DNA of 64,000 nucleotides from contig NZ_FNYV01000004.1 of the NCBI RefSeq assembly GCF_900109115.1, positions 62,001-126,000 on the forward strand, given 5' to 3'. The notes beneath the pieces were generated by a model. The model ran no database searches and had not been told where the DNA came from. It was given only the letters and a program-made list of their open reading frames with translations. Of the stretch, positions 8,659 to 17,514 are shown piece by piece. The DNA comes from Micromonospora phaseoli (GTDB taxonomy: Bacteria > Actinomycetota > Actinomycetes > Mycobacteriales > Micromonosporaceae). Both the position numbers and the translations under genes were made by a program. Position 1 is the stretch's first letter. Every line of letters begins with the position of its first letter.

Positions 8659-11600
8659 CGCCTCCGGTCGACCCGGGCCCGGACGTCCGCGGCTGGCTGG
8701 AGCAGGTGGCGGCGTACCGGATCGTGGAGCTGCCCGGGATACCTGCGCAGGTGGACCGCGCCCAGGGTGATCCGGGACGGCGGCAGCGGCTGGCCGCCGT
8801 CGTCGCGGCGTACCACGCGGCTGCCGCGGCCGGTGGCGGCGGCCGCGTCGTCGTCGGCTGGTGTCGGCCGGACGAGCAGAGCGGCGTGCACGTCTTCACC
8901 GGCGGCGGTGTCGAGGCCGCAGGCGTGGGTGCTGCCGGTCGCCACCGGTCCAGCCTCTTCGCCGGCTCGGTCGGCCTGGCCTACCCGGCCGGGGCCTTGA
9001 CCGCGGTGCTCGACGCACTCCCCTGCTGGACGCGAATCGCCGGGATCACCGACAGCCTCGTCGAGGAACACGACGACCGGCAGATCCGCACCGACCTGCG
9101 CCCCCGGCTCGACGATTGCCTGCTCGGCGTCTGGCAGGGCGCCTTCGCCTGGCTGCTGGTCGCCGACCCGGTCCCCGCCGACGAGGTCGCGGAGCAGGCC
9201 CGGCAGATCGCCGCCCAGGAACGCGACGCCAAGGCCCGGGGCGCGTCGCCGACCCAGGCGGTACGCGCCGCGCGGCTCGGACGCCGGCACCGGGAACTGG
9301 CCGCCGCCGAGACGCTCGGCTGGTGGCGGATCGACCTGTTGGCCGCCGGTACGACGCCGACGGCCGCCGCGGCCGTGGCCGGCCTGCTCTGCGCCTCGGT
9401 CGACCTGCACGGGCTGCCCTACGCCCTGGCGCCCACCCGGGCCTGCGGCGACCTGACCGGCCTGCTCGGGCGGGCCGAACTGGCCACCGGGACCGGTCTG
9501 TCGGCACGACCACCGGGGCCACGGCCCATGCTCGTGGGTGGCTCGTTCCTCGGCAGCTCGCCGCTGCTCGCCGCCCTGGCGGTCCCGCCGACGGAGGAGG
9601 CGCCCGGAGTGCGCCTGACCGTCCGGTCGGAGTTCGACGTCACCCCGGAGACCACCGACGTCGAGGTCTGGCGGCCCACGGCCGCCGGGGCGGTGGAGGA
9701 CGCCAGGACGGACCGGGGCGCGGGTCGGGTCCGCGCCGACTCGATAGCGTTCGGTGCGGTGCTCGACCGGCACGGCAACGTGGGCACCGAGTTACGGGTG
9801 ACGACGAGCAGCCTCAACCGGCACACCTTCGTCTGCGGCGCGACCGGGGCGGGCAAGTCGCAGACCGTACGGCACCTGCTCGAACAGGCCGCCGGGGTGG
9901 GGCTGCCGTGGCTGGTGATCGAGCCGGCCAAGGCGGAGTACCGGCGGATGGCCAACCGGCTGCGGGGGGCGGGCGTCGTCGCGGTCCGCCCCGGCGAGGG
10001 TCGGGCGCCGCCCGCGGGGTTCAACCCGCTGCGGCCGGTGCCGGGATTCCCGCTACAGACCCACACGGATCTCGTCCGCGCCCTGTTCCTCGCCGCCTTC
10101 GACGCCGACGAGCCCTTCCCTCAGGTACTCGCCGCCGCCCTGGCCCGTTCGTACGAGCAGCTCGGGTGGGACCTGACCCTGGGTGAGCCGCGACGGCCGG
10201 GGCACCGGCCACGCTATCCGACCCTGGGTGACCTGCAACAGGTGGCGGAGGAGGTGGTGGACCAGATCGGCTACGGCCGCGAGGTCGCCGACAACGTGCG
10301 CGGCTTCATCCGGGTCAGGTTGGCCAGCCTGCGGCTGGGCACCACGGGCAGCTTCTTCGAGGGCAGCCACCCCATCGACGTCGGGCGCCTGCTCGACTCG
10401 AACGTGGTCTTCGAGATCGAGGACGTCGGCGACGACCGGGACAAGGCGTTCCTGATGGGTGCCCTGCTCATCCAGCTGACCGAGCACCTGCGGGTGCGGG
10501 TACGCCGGGAGGACTCCCCCGCTCAGGTGACGCTGCGGCACCTGAGCGTCTTCGAGGAGGCGCACCGGCTGCTGCGGCGCACCGACCGCCCCGGCCCGGC
10601 CGCGCACGCGGTGGAGCTGTTCGCCGGGCTGCTCGCGGAGATCCGCGCGTACGGGGAGGGCCTGGTGATCGCCGAGCAGATCCCGGAGAAGCTCGTCCCC
10701 GACGTCATCAAGAACACCGCGGTGAAGATCATCCACAGGTTGCCCGCACGCGACGACCGGGACGCCGTCGGCGCGACGGTCAACCTCACCGACCGTCAGT
10801 CGGAGTTCGTCGTGACCCTCCCGCCCGGCGTCGGTGCCGTCTTCACCGACGGCATGGACCACCCGGTGCTGGTACGCGTACCGGACGGCACCGACCGTGA
10901 GACGGCCGGGCCGCCCGCCACCGCGGACCCGTCGACGATCACCGGCCGTCGCAGCGCCAGCTGCGGCGCGGTCTGCCTGGCCCAGCCCTGCACCCTGCGG
11001 GACATGCGCCGGGCGCACCTGCTGCTGGCGGAGCTGCCCTGGCTGGAGCTCTGGGGCGAACTGGCGGTACTCGGGCATCTCACCGGCTGGCCCACCCCGG
11101 CCATTCGCGCGGAGCTGATCCAGGTCCTGCACCTGATGCCGGTACGGCTGCGCGAGTGCGCCCTGTCGCACGCCGTCGACGGTGCGGTCGCCGCGCGGTC
11201 CGCACAGCTGTCGAACCGGTGCGACCCCGACGAGCTCGCGAGGCACGTCGTCGACTCGCTGCACTGGACGGCGTTCGGTGGCGGGCAATGCGCGGAGCAG
11301 GAGACCGACTTCCTCGCGCACCGATACCGCTGGGCCGTGCTGCGCGACGACCTACGGGCCGAGGCGGCCGGAGCGGAGGCCGGAGCGGGACGATCCGCGC
11401 GAAGCGCCGAGTGGGCGCGGCGATACGGGGTGGAGATTCCGGGCCGTACCGTGACCGAGCAGTTCGCCGCCGTCTCGACGTTGCACGACAACGACCAGCA
11501 GGACCGGGTGGCCTGCCGGGTCGTCGCCTTCGGGTCACGCATCCCGTCGGTCATCGAGACGGCCGTGGGGGTCGGATACGACACGCCGACCTGGCCCGAC

Positions 11601-11690
11601 CGGCTCGCGGGGGCCGTCGCCACCCATTTCGCCGCCTGCCGATGGCCGATGCGGGTCCTTTCCGCCGGGCAATACGACAGAACGGAGTGA
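8655..11690 (+). CDS. HerA/FtsK-family ATPase with C-terminal cysteine motif
   Basis: 1011 residues. Walker A GATGAGKS is at 395-402 and Walker B LSVFEEAH around 631-637 (Glu634/Glu635). The segment LVIEPAKAEYR after Walker A and GEGLVIAEQIPEKL (sensor region) fit HerA/DUF87-type hexameric DNA-translocating ATPases. Residues 1-390 form a long N-terminal region with no recognised domain. After the ATPase core come CGAVCLAQPC (Cys770, 774, 779), a possible metal site, and a helical C-terminal region. GTG 8655 overlaps the previous stop and has GGAGG seven bases upstream. Relatives work in DNA transport, end resection and phage defence (HerA with SIR2 or nuclease partners). No nuclease is visible in this operon. 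Confidence 0.8.
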   Translation: MTPPVDPGPDVRGWLEQVAAYRIVELPGIPAQVDRAQGDPGRRQRLAAVVAAYHAAAAAGGGGRVVVGWCRPDEQSGVHVFTGGGVEAAGVGAAGRHRSSLFAGSVGLAYPAGALTAVLDALPCWTRIAGITDSLVEEHDDRQIRTDLRPRLDDCLLGVWQGAFAWLLVADPVPADEVAEQARQIAAQERDAKARGASPTQAVRAARLGRRHRELAAAETLGWWRIDLLAAGTTPTAAAAVAGLLCASVDLHGLPYALAPTRACGDLTGLLGRAELATGTGLSARPPGPRPMLVGGSFLGSSPLLAALAVPPTEEAPGVRLTVRSEFDVTPETTDVEVWRPTAAGAVEDARTDRGAGRVRADSIAFGAVLDRHGNVGTELRVTTSSLNRHTFVCGATGAGKSQTVRHLLEQAAGVGLPWLVIEPAKAEYRRMANRLRGAGVVAVRPGEGRAPPAGFNPLRPVPGFPLQTHTDLVRALFLAAFDADEPFPQVLAAALARSYEQLGWDLTLGEPRRPGHRPRYPTLGDLQQVAEEVVDQIGYGREVADNVRGFIRVRLASLRLGTTGSFFEGSHPIDVGRLLDSNVVFEIEDVGDDRDKAFLMGALLIQLTEHLRVRVRREDSPAQVTLRHLSVFEEAHRLLRRTDRPGPAAHAVELFAGLLAEIRAYGEGLVIAEQIPEKLVPDVIKNTAVKIIHRLPARDDRDAVGATVNLTDRQSEFVVTLPPGVGAVFTDGMDHPVLVRVPDGTDRETAGPPATADPSTITGRRSASCGAVCLAQPCTLRDMRRAHLLLAELPWLELWGELAVLGHLTGWPTPAIRAELIQVLHLMPVRLRECALSHAVDGAVAARSAQLSNRCDPDELARHVVDSLHWTAFGGGQCAEQETDFLAHRYRWAVLRDDLRAEAAGAEAGAGRSARSAEWARRYGVEIPGRTVTEQFAAVSTLHDNDQQDRVACRVVAFGSRIPSVIETAVGVGYDTPTWPDRLAGAVATHFAACRWPMRVLSAGQYDRTE

Positions 11691-11693
11691 CAG

Positions 11694-12317
11694 ATGTGTC
11701 CACGCTGGGACGACCCGCTGAACCAGGCCGACAAGCCGGACGACGACGACCGTCGCGACACGCGAGGCTCCGGGGGCGTCGAGCCGGGCGAGGACCGCGA
11801 CCGGGCGGAACAGACGCTTGAGCAAGGCGATCAGCCGGAGGCCGAAGATCCGGACACGCCGGCGGGGACGGCCGAGACGCCGGACCGGGCCGAGGATCGC
11901 GCGGCGACCACCGACGCGTCCCTGCGAGAGCGGTTGCAGGCCGCCACGCACCGAGGGGGCGAGATCGTGGCGGCACTCCTGGTCGCGGGAACCAGCATCC
12001 TCGGTTGGCAGAAGACGGACGACAGGCCGCACGTGCAGACCGCCGCGGAGACCGCGGAGATCATCGAAAAAGGGGCCTCGGCCGCGAAGAAGAGGAAGAG
12101 GGACGAAGCAGAGGCGGAGCAGCCCAAAGGGGACGTCGACCCGCAGGAGCAGCTGCCGCCGGACCGGGAGGGCGACCGGCCAGCGTTGCACGGGACGGCT
12201 GAGCAGGCCGATGGCGCCAGTCCCGAGGGTGTCCCCGACATGCCACCGGTCGAAGTGGATCTCCCCAGCCGGGATTCGGCCGAGGGGCGTCGCTCGGATG
12301 CCGCAGACGACGATTGA
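11694..12317 (+). CDS. short acidic protein, third gene of the HerA operon
   Basis: 207 residues, dominated by Asp, Glu, Arg, Pro and Gly and probably largely disordered. One hydrophobic stretch (IVAALLVAGTSILGW, about 91-105) is long enough for a single membrane pass or a buried helix; lysine-rich KKRKR follows near 137. GGAG lies six bases before the ATG, which is three bases after the ATPase stop, so the three genes are one operon. No family recognised. It could be an adaptor or anchor for the ATPase. Base composition matches the upstream genes. Confidence 0.6.
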   Translation: MCPRWDDPLNQADKPDDDDRRDTRGSGGVEPGEDRDRAEQTLEQGDQPEAEDPDTPAGTAETPDRAEDRAATTDASLRERLQAATHRGGEIVAALLVAGTSILGWQKTDDRPHVQTAAETAEIIEKGASAAKKRKRDEAEAEQPKGDVDPQEQLPPDREGDRPALHGTAEQADGASPEGVPDMPPVEVDLPSRDSAEGRRSDAADDD

Positions 12318-12429
12318 GCAAGCCGCGTGCCGGTCACGGAACCGGCCAAGGCTTGTAGCGTCAGGTGCGGCTGCCAGCGACGGGGATACCGCCGTGAATG
12401 TCGCGCCGATGCCTCGCCGACCGCCGCAT

Positions 12430-12467
12430 GGCCGGCCACGATGATCGTGACATCGCGGTGGCCGGCC
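12430..12467. terminator. hairpin between convergent genes
   Basis: GGCCGGCCAC (12430-12439) and GTGGCCGGCC (12458-12467) form a perfect 10-bp stem between the acidic-protein stop and the serpin stop, so it may end both transcripts. The rest of 12318-12505 shows nothing. Confidence 0.55.
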
Positions 12468-12505
12468 GCGACGACGGCTCGTCCGGACCGAGTGATCCGA
12501 TCCGG

Positions 12506-13798
12506 TCAGGCCGGGCGGGTGACCAACGGGTCGTGGACCCGGCCGAGGAACAGCGGTACGCCGGTGACCCGGTCGTGGATGACGTACAGGAACGGCCGGT
12601 TCACGAAGAACTGCGGCCCCTGCGGGATCGACGGTGGCCGGATGATGACGGCCGACGCGGCTGCCGCCTCGACACCCTTCTCGTCCACCGCGATGAACGT
12701 CTCGTGCACCACGTCATCGATGCACAACGCCGGATCGGTGGTGCTCATGCCGGTGAAGTCGGCGTACGACGTGAACGCCGTCGGCATGCCGAGGCCACTC
12801 AGCGCGGCGCCCAGCTCGGCCGGCAGGCGGAACGTCCACCGGGGCAGCCGCAGTTGGATGTCGGTGAACTGAAAGCCGGTGAACATCGCGCTCAGCCATG
12901 CCGCGTCAAGGTTCGCCTCGACCGCGGCGAGGTTGTCCCGGGTCGGCATGACGATGGCCATGGCCAGCCCGTCACCCGCGAGCGGCACGTCGACCGCCCG
13001 CCAGCCGTCGCCCTGGAGGTGCCCCATCCGGTCGAACGGACCGCGCATCATCGGCACCTGGACGACGGTGCCGTCATCCCGGGTGAACGGTTCCTCCACG
13101 GTGGCCGACGGCCTGAAGGGGTAGTACCAGGCCGCCTTGAGGTAGGCCGTGTTGGTTAGCACCAGGCTGGTGTCGGGGCGCACGGAACTCGGGCCCAACA
13201 ACTCCGGAATCGTCGCGTTGGTCCGGTCGGACACCCAGGTGTTGATCTCCTGGCGGGCCGCCTCCGGTGCGCCACGGAAGTCGACCGGGTGCGGCGCGGC
13301 ACCGTAGTAACCGGCCAGGGTGTCCCGGAACCCGGGCCGCAGGCCCAGATCGAGCCGGGTCCACACGGCGTTCGCGGTGGTCAGCTTGGGCTGCCTGGTC
13401 CCGTCGCCGTCCTGGAACCGGTCGGCGAGCATCTGGTCGACAGTGTTCAACCCGCGGTCGAGGGCGCCGGGTCGCGGATGTGGCGCATGCAGCACGGCAT
13501 CCATCTCGTCCGCCGTGGTCGAGCCCGCGCCCGCCCGGGCCATGGCGAGCGCCAACCCGACCGAGTACGGCGCGCACACCACGTTGCCGCCGGTGTGGCT
13601 CGACGCGATCGTGCGGTAGAGGTCGGCCGTGAAGCCGCGTACGGCGGCCGCGGCGGCCGGCACTGTCGCCGGGTCGGGAGGTACGCGTTGTGGGCTTGTC
13701 GACGGGGACGACCCGTTGAGCCGGAGATGACCAGGGGCGGCGGTCAGGGCGGCAGCCGCAAGTGGCACCGCCCGGAGAACCGATCGACGCGAGACCAT
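12506..13798 (-). CDS. secreted serpin-family protein
   Basis: 430 residues. A Tat-like signal (SRRSVLRAVPLAAAALTA) precedes a full serpin fold: NVVCAPYSVGLALAMARAGA, TANAVWTRLDL, SLVLTNTAYLKAAWYYPF and, near the end, the hinge EKGVEAAAASA and the closing FFVNRPFLYVIHDRVTG. The alanine-rich hinge is that of inhibitory serpins, so it should trap a serine or cysteine protease by its reactive loop (SAVIIRPPSIPQ). Export would let it act on extracellular proteases of the host cell or competitors. ATG 13798 is used because the signal motif begins directly after it; its ribosome binding site is weak. A single gene. Confidence 0.88.
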   Translation of the reverse strand: MVSRRSVLRAVPLAAAALTAAPGHLRLNGSSPSTSPQRVPPDPATVPAAAAAVRGFTADLYRTIASSHTGGNVVCAPYSVGLALAMARAGAGSTTADEMDAVLHAPHPRPGALDRGLNTVDQMLADRFQDGDGTRQPKLTTANAVWTRLDLGLRPGFRDTLAGYYGAAPHPVDFRGAPEAARQEINTWVSDRTNATIPELLGPSSVRPDTSLVLTNTAYLKAAWYYPFRPSATVEEPFTRDDGTVVQVPMMRGPFDRMGHLQGDGWRAVDVPLAGDGLAMAIVMPTRDNLAAVEANLDAAWLSAMFTGFQFTDIQLRLPRWTFRLPAELGAALSGLGMPTAFTSYADFTGMSTTDPALCIDDVVHETFIAVDEKGVEAAAASAVIIRPPSIPQGPQFFVNRPFLYVIHDRVTGVPLFLGRVHDPLVTRPA

Positions 13799-14103
13799 GT
13801 CCCGACGGTAGAGCAGTGCCAGGGAGACGCGCCAGGAAAAGGTCCAAAATGCATCGAAGTCAACCAATGTTCATCACCTGCGTGCAGCAATCGCTGGCGG
13901 TCACTTGTCAGGGTGGACGCGGTACCGCATACCCACGAATCCGGCGCGTACCGGTGCCGTGGGTGTGACGAGTCGCGGCAGCCACCGCCAACCTCAGCGG
14001 CGGCAATCCAGCTGGGTGAGCCGGCTCAGCACGGTGTCCGCGACGACGGACGCCTGGAAGGTAGCCCGGACAGGCCGACCCACCCGTCGATCCGGGTACG
14101 CGG
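13799..14103. other. gap without a gene
   Basis: About 300 bases between the serpin start and a decayed regulator. No open reading frame with coding character, repeat or clear promoter was found, apart from sequence immediately upstream of the serpin that must hold its promoter. Confidence 0.5.
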
Positions 14104-14460
14104 ATGGCGGCACTGCGGCGTACGGAACTCGGCGGCGCCGAACGCGGCGAGCGAGCTGAGGTGGGCGCACGACGGGCCGGGCTCATCCCCGCCGACGTTG
14201 GCCTGGCCGAGGGCGGACCGCGCCGCGCCACAGGGCTGCGCCGTGAGGAGGTCGCCGTGGTCGCCGGGTCAGTGTCACCTGGTACACCTGGCTGGAGCAG
14301 GCCCGCCCGATCAACCCGTCAGAGGACGTGCTGCGAGCGCTCGCCCGGACGTTGCGGCTGGACCCCGACGAGACCGCGCACCTGCTCGCCCTCGCCGGCC
14401 CGGCGCCCTGCAGTGCGGCTCCCGCCGAGCCTCGCCGGCGCTTCAGTGGCGCCGACACCG
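14104..14460 (+). pseudogene. frameshifted XRE/MmyB-like transcriptional regulator remnant
   Basis: The first part reads RRAGLIPADVGLAEGG and RRATGLRREEVAVVAG, the N-terminal HTH of MmyB-type regulators. Around 14268 the frame must shift by one base to continue VSVTWYTWLEQARPINPSE, DVLRALARTLRLDPDE and TAHLLALAG, the rest of the HTH region. The sequence GCCGGGTCAGTG would be in frame with one more G, so a one-base deletion is likely. The ligand-binding MmyB domain is missing. A real sequencing error cannot be excluded for the shift but would not explain the truncation. Confidence 0.65.
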
Positions 14461-14484
14461 CAGACCGGATCAGCCGCTGTTGTA

Positions 14485-14519
14485 AAAACCCGGCCGGGTT
14501 GCGGGTTCACCCGGCCGGG
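14485..14519 (-). terminator. rho-independent terminator, leftward
   Basis: On the minus strand ACCCGGCCGGGT arms (14488-14499 and 14509-14519 on the plus strand) form a stem followed by TTTTT (14484-14488). This is one of the few T-run terminators in the window and marks the end of a once leftward gene at 14520-14774. Confidence 0.6.
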
Positions 14520-14774
14520 ACGACGGCTTCCTTCCAACCGGACCCGAACGACCCGCAGCCGAAGCGGACCGTCGGCGTACCGGTAGTCGGTCTCGGCGAG
14601 CCGGACCACGTCGCCGTGGGCGACGGCTACGCGCCGGATCACCGGTACGCGGCTCACCGCGACAGGCACCACCTCGACGCGGTACCGCCGTTCATTCGGC
14701 GACCCGGTCCGGGTGGCCAACGCCGCCTGCCGGTCAGGCAGGATCAGCCGGTTGCGGATCTGCGCGGGCGACCG
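14520..14774 (-). pseudogene. remnant of small leftward genes, probably fused by deletion
   Basis: Reading leftward, RNRLILPDRQAALATRTG and ERRYRVEVVPV are followed at once by VAVAHGDVVRLAETDYRYAD and LRLRVVRVRL. From memory of actinomycete genomes these look like parts of two different small hypothetical protein families often found near MmyB-type regulators. The reading frame is open to 14774 but has no good start, and it stays open through the terminator at 14485-14519, so an internal deletion that joined two genes is likely. TTG 14720 is the only plausible start. Confidence 0.35.
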
Positions 14775-14850
14775 TCAACGGAGTATCGGGCGCCCGGTTC
14801 CCAGCATCCCGGAGGCGTTGCCGGTGTGAGTTGTTGGTATTCGACGGCGG

Positions 14851-14856
14851 TAGGGT
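14851..14856 (+). promoter_or_regulatory. leaderless-type -10 (TAGGGT)
   Basis: TAGGGT is followed eight bases later by the GTG at 14865, with no ribosome binding site in between. TTGTTG at 14831-14836 is too close for a standard -35. It points to a promoter directly in front of the MazG-like gene. Confidence 0.4.
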
Positions 14857-14864
14857 TCGGCCTT

Positions 14865-15248
14865 GTGGGACACGAACCGCGCGATCCTGGGTTGGCTGAC
14901 CTCGTGCACCGGCTGCGCCGGTTTGCCGACGAGCGGGACTGGCAGCAGTTCCACACTCCGAAGAACCTGGCGATGGCACTCGCTGGAGAGGTGGGCGAAC
15001 TGGTCGCGGAACTGCAGTGGCTCACCCCCGAGGAGTCCGCAAGGGTGATGGCCGACCCGGATCACGCCGCTCGGGTTCGTGCCGAGATCGGAGACGTCAT
15101 GATCTACCTGGCCCGGCTGGGCGATGTCCTGGGGATTGACCTTTTGACGGCTGCAACCGACAAGCTGTCCGACGCAGCCCGACGCTACCCGGTCGAGCGG
15201 TCATTCGGGTCGTCGGCCAAGGCTCCGCCCGCCGACAACGCCGACTAA
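14865..15248 (+). CDS. MazG-like nucleotide pyrophosphohydrolase
   Basis: 127 residues. The all-alpha NTP pyrophosphatase signature is intact: ExxE at Glu42/Glu45 (EVGELVAE) and ExxD at Glu74/Asp77 (EIGDVMIYL), which bind magnesium. The family hydrolyses NTPs or dNTPs to monophosphate and pyrophosphate. GTG 14865 is chosen for the leaderless -10 in front and because residues upstream lack similarity. The nuclease/helicase gene follows 121 bases later on the same strand. I recall MazG-like genes beside DUF2075 genes in other bacteria, which would support a functional pair, perhaps nucleotide depletion or clean-up during phage attack. Confidence 0.8.
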   Translation: MGHEPRDPGLADLVHRLRRFADERDWQQFHTPKNLAMALAGEVGELVAELQWLTPEESARVMADPDHAARVRAEIGDVMIYLARLGDVLGIDLLTAATDKLSDAARRYPVERSFGSSAKAPPADNAD

Positions 15249-15320
15249 CCGCTGCAGCCTTGATTCGACTCGATAAGGTGCTCAGAGCCAAGCGGTCCGA
15301 CGGGCTTCCGATGCACGGAT

Positions 15321-15363
15321 ATGCCCCCCATCCGCACGATCACTTCGTGCTGCCTGGGGGCAT
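15321..15363 (+). promoter_or_regulatory. long hairpin just before the nuclease/helicase start
   Basis: ATGCCCCC (15321-15328) pairs with GGGGGCAT (15356-15363), and inside it CACGA pairs with TCGTG. The structure ends seven bases before the ATG at 15370, where the ribosome binding site should be; no good Shine-Dalgarno is visible. It may be an attenuator, a translational lock or a protein-binding site. The region also holds TTGATT and GATAAGGT at about 15259-15280. Confidence 0.45.
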
Positions 15364-15369
15364 CTGCCA

Positions 15370-17310
15370 ATGTCGGCGTTCCGTACGTCCGCCGCTAATC
15401 TATTGCTTCTCGCCACCGACGGCACTCTCGCTGACCGAGTCGCCGAGCACTTGTGGGCGACGCGCCACGGCGTGAGCCCGGCTGAACGTCGATCCTGGGG
15501 CAGTAGCCTGCCGATACTGGCCCAGGATCTCGCCGACGCCGGCCTCGGCCAAGTGGAGGTGTTGGTCGAGTATCAACTGCCGTTGACCAGCCGGCGGGTA
15601 GACGCTGTGCTGGCCGGGGTCGATCCCCGTAGCGGGCGCGATTCCTACCTGGTTGTTGAGTTGAAACAGTGGTCCTACGCGACTGCGTACGAACAATCCG
15701 ACACCCTGGTCGCCGTAGAGCACGCGCGTGGAGCGCGACTGCACCCCGGTGTGCAGGTCGGCGACTACTGTCAGTACCTCACGGACTTCCTTGGTGTCCT
15801 TGGCCGCGAGCGGTACCCACTGCACGGCGCCGCGTACCTGCACAATGCCGTCGATCGGGATGTTGCCGATCTGCTTCACCGTTCACCAACCGAGCAGAGC
15901 CGACTTTTCACCAAGCAACGTCGCGGTCAGTGGCTCGACTATCTCCGGTCACGGTTCGCGCCGACTCCCGGTGCGAACGCCGCCGATCGATTCCTCACCA
16001 GTACCGTTCGGCCCAGCCGGCACCTGTTGCGGTACGCCGCACAGGAGCTCAAGGAACGGCCGCAGTTCACCCTGATCGACGAGCAGCATGTGGCGTACGA
16101 GTTGGTGCTGCACGCAGTCGAGCGGGCGCGGAAGTCGGACCGCAAACGGGCAGTGGTGGTGGCCGGCGGACCTGGCAGCGGCAAGAGCGTCATCGCGCTG
16201 TCAGTAATGGGTGAGCTGGCCCGACGCGGCCGGACTGTGCTGCACGCAACTGGCTCCCGGTCATTCACGCAGACCCTGCGCCGCTACGCCGGACGCGGTT
16301 CGACCCGGCTGCAGGGCATGTTCAAATACTTCAACAGCTTCATGGAAGCGGAAGCCAACGACATCGAGGTGTTGCTCTGCGACGAGGCGCATCGAATCCG
16401 AGCGACCTCAGTCAACCGCTATACGCCAAAGACTCGCCGGGATACAGCCCGGTCACAGCTGGATGAGCTCATTACTACGGCACGCGTTCCGGTCTTCCTG
16501 CTCGACGAGCATCAGGTCGTCAAGCCGGGAGAACTGGGCAACATCGAGGTCATCTCGGCACACGCTGAAAGGCTGGGCTTGGACGTGGAGGTCGTCTCGT
16601 TGCACGACCAGTTCCGGTGCGGTGGCAGTGAGGCATACGAGGAGTGGGTGCTCAAGCTGCTCGGACTCGACGGCGATAAGCCGACGGTGTGGGCCGGCGA
16701 CGGCAGGTTCGACCTGCAGATCGCGGAATCCCCGAGGCAGTTGGAGGCGTTCCTGCGGGCGCGCCAGCGTTCGGCGGGAACGGCCGGCGAGCCGGGACAG
16801 ACGGCCCGGGTGTCGGCTGGTTACTGCTGGCCGTGGAGCGACCCGCGGCCCGACGGCACCCTGATTCCGGACGTGGTAGTCGGTGATTGGGCGCGTCCCT
16901 GGAACGTCAAGAGTGATCGCAGCGTGGGGGAGGCTCCCGGCAGCGCATTCTGGGCCACCGACCCGAACGGCTTTGGCCAGGTCGGCTGCGTCTACACCGC
17001 TCAGGGCTTCGAGTACGACTGGTCCGGCGTCATCCTCGGTCCCGACCTGGTGGCCCGCGACGGCCAGTTGACACCCCGGCAGGACGAGTCGAAGGATCCG
17101 GCGCTTCGCAACCGCAAGGCAGTCAGCGCTGCCGAGGCCGACCGACTGATCCGCAACACCTACAAGGTGCTGCTGACCCGTGGTATGCGTGGGACGATCA
17201 TCTACTCCACTGACCCTGAGACTCGCGCGTTCCTGGCTGATTTGGTGAAACCCGTCCACCAGGTGGAGACCCGCTATGAAATGATCGGCGATGACTCGAA
17301 TGCAGGCTAA
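15370..17310 (+). CDS. PD-(D/E)xK nuclease plus DUF2075 superfamily 1 helicase-like protein
   Basis: 646 residues. The N-terminal third shows a PD-(D/E)xK-type site: Asp78 in SRRVDAVLAG and Glu97-x-Lys99 in YLVVELKQW. The C-terminal two-thirds is a DUF2075/SF1 helicase-like ATPase with Walker A GGPGSGKS (266-273), Walker B VLLCDEAHRI, VFLLDEHQVV, and the late motifs VYTAQGFEYDWSGVI and TYKVLLTRGMRGTIIY. Combined nuclease and helicase domains are characteristic of phage-defence and DNA-repair enzymes. It follows a MazG-like gene and is followed by fragments of other accessory genes, so the pair is best seen as a defence cassette. Specific targets are unknown. Confidence 0.82.
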   Translation: MSAFRTSAANLLLLATDGTLADRVAEHLWATRHGVSPAERRSWGSSLPILAQDLADAGLGQVEVLVEYQLPLTSRRVDAVLAGVDPRSGRDSYLVVELKQWSYATAYEQSDTLVAVEHARGARLHPGVQVGDYCQYLTDFLGVLGRERYPLHGAAYLHNAVDRDVADLLHRSPTEQSRLFTKQRRGQWLDYLRSRFAPTPGANAADRFLTSTVRPSRHLLRYAAQELKERPQFTLIDEQHVAYELVLHAVERARKSDRKRAVVVAGGPGSGKSVIALSVMGELARRGRTVLHATGSRSFTQTLRRYAGRGSTRLQGMFKYFNSFMEAEANDIEVLLCDEAHRIRATSVNRYTPKTRRDTARSQLDELITTARVPVFLLDEHQVVKPGELGNIEVISAHAERLGLDVEVVSLHDQFRCGGSEAYEEWVLKLLGLDGDKPTVWAGDGRFDLQIAESPRQLEAFLRARQRSAGTAGEPGQTARVSAGYCWPWSDPRPDGTLIPDVVVGDWARPWNVKSDRSVGEAPGSAFWATDPNGFGQVGCVYTAQGFEYDWSGVILGPDLVARDGQLTPRQDESKDPALRNRKAVSAAEADRLIRNTYKVLLTRGMRGTIIYSTDPETRAFLADLVKPVHQVETRYEMIGDDSNAG

Positions 17311-17400
17311 CCGAATCCTTTCCGTATCACTACAGTAACTTTCAGTTCAGCGGGCCGGCGAGCGTCCTCTGAGAGACCTGCCCCATCGCCCCAGTTTCTC

Positions 17401-17514
17401 GTGCGGTGGGGCAGATCTCTGCGGGCACTCGACGCACTGATCGAGTTTCAGTTGCCGCGCAGCAGTCGACAGGTGGACGTAATTCTGGCTGGGGGCCGCG
17501 AACATCCCCGCTGA
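17401..17514 (+). pseudogene. fragment of a second nuclease/helicase-type gene
   Basis: Thirty-odd codons starting VRWGRSLRALDALIEF and ending RQVDVILAGGREHPR-stop match residues 40-85 of the preceding protein (WGSSLPILA, VEYQLPLTSRRVDAVLAG) but are clearly diverged, including a short internal deletion. It is therefore a relic of a related gene, not a recent duplication. It stops where the next fragment begins. Confidence 0.6.
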
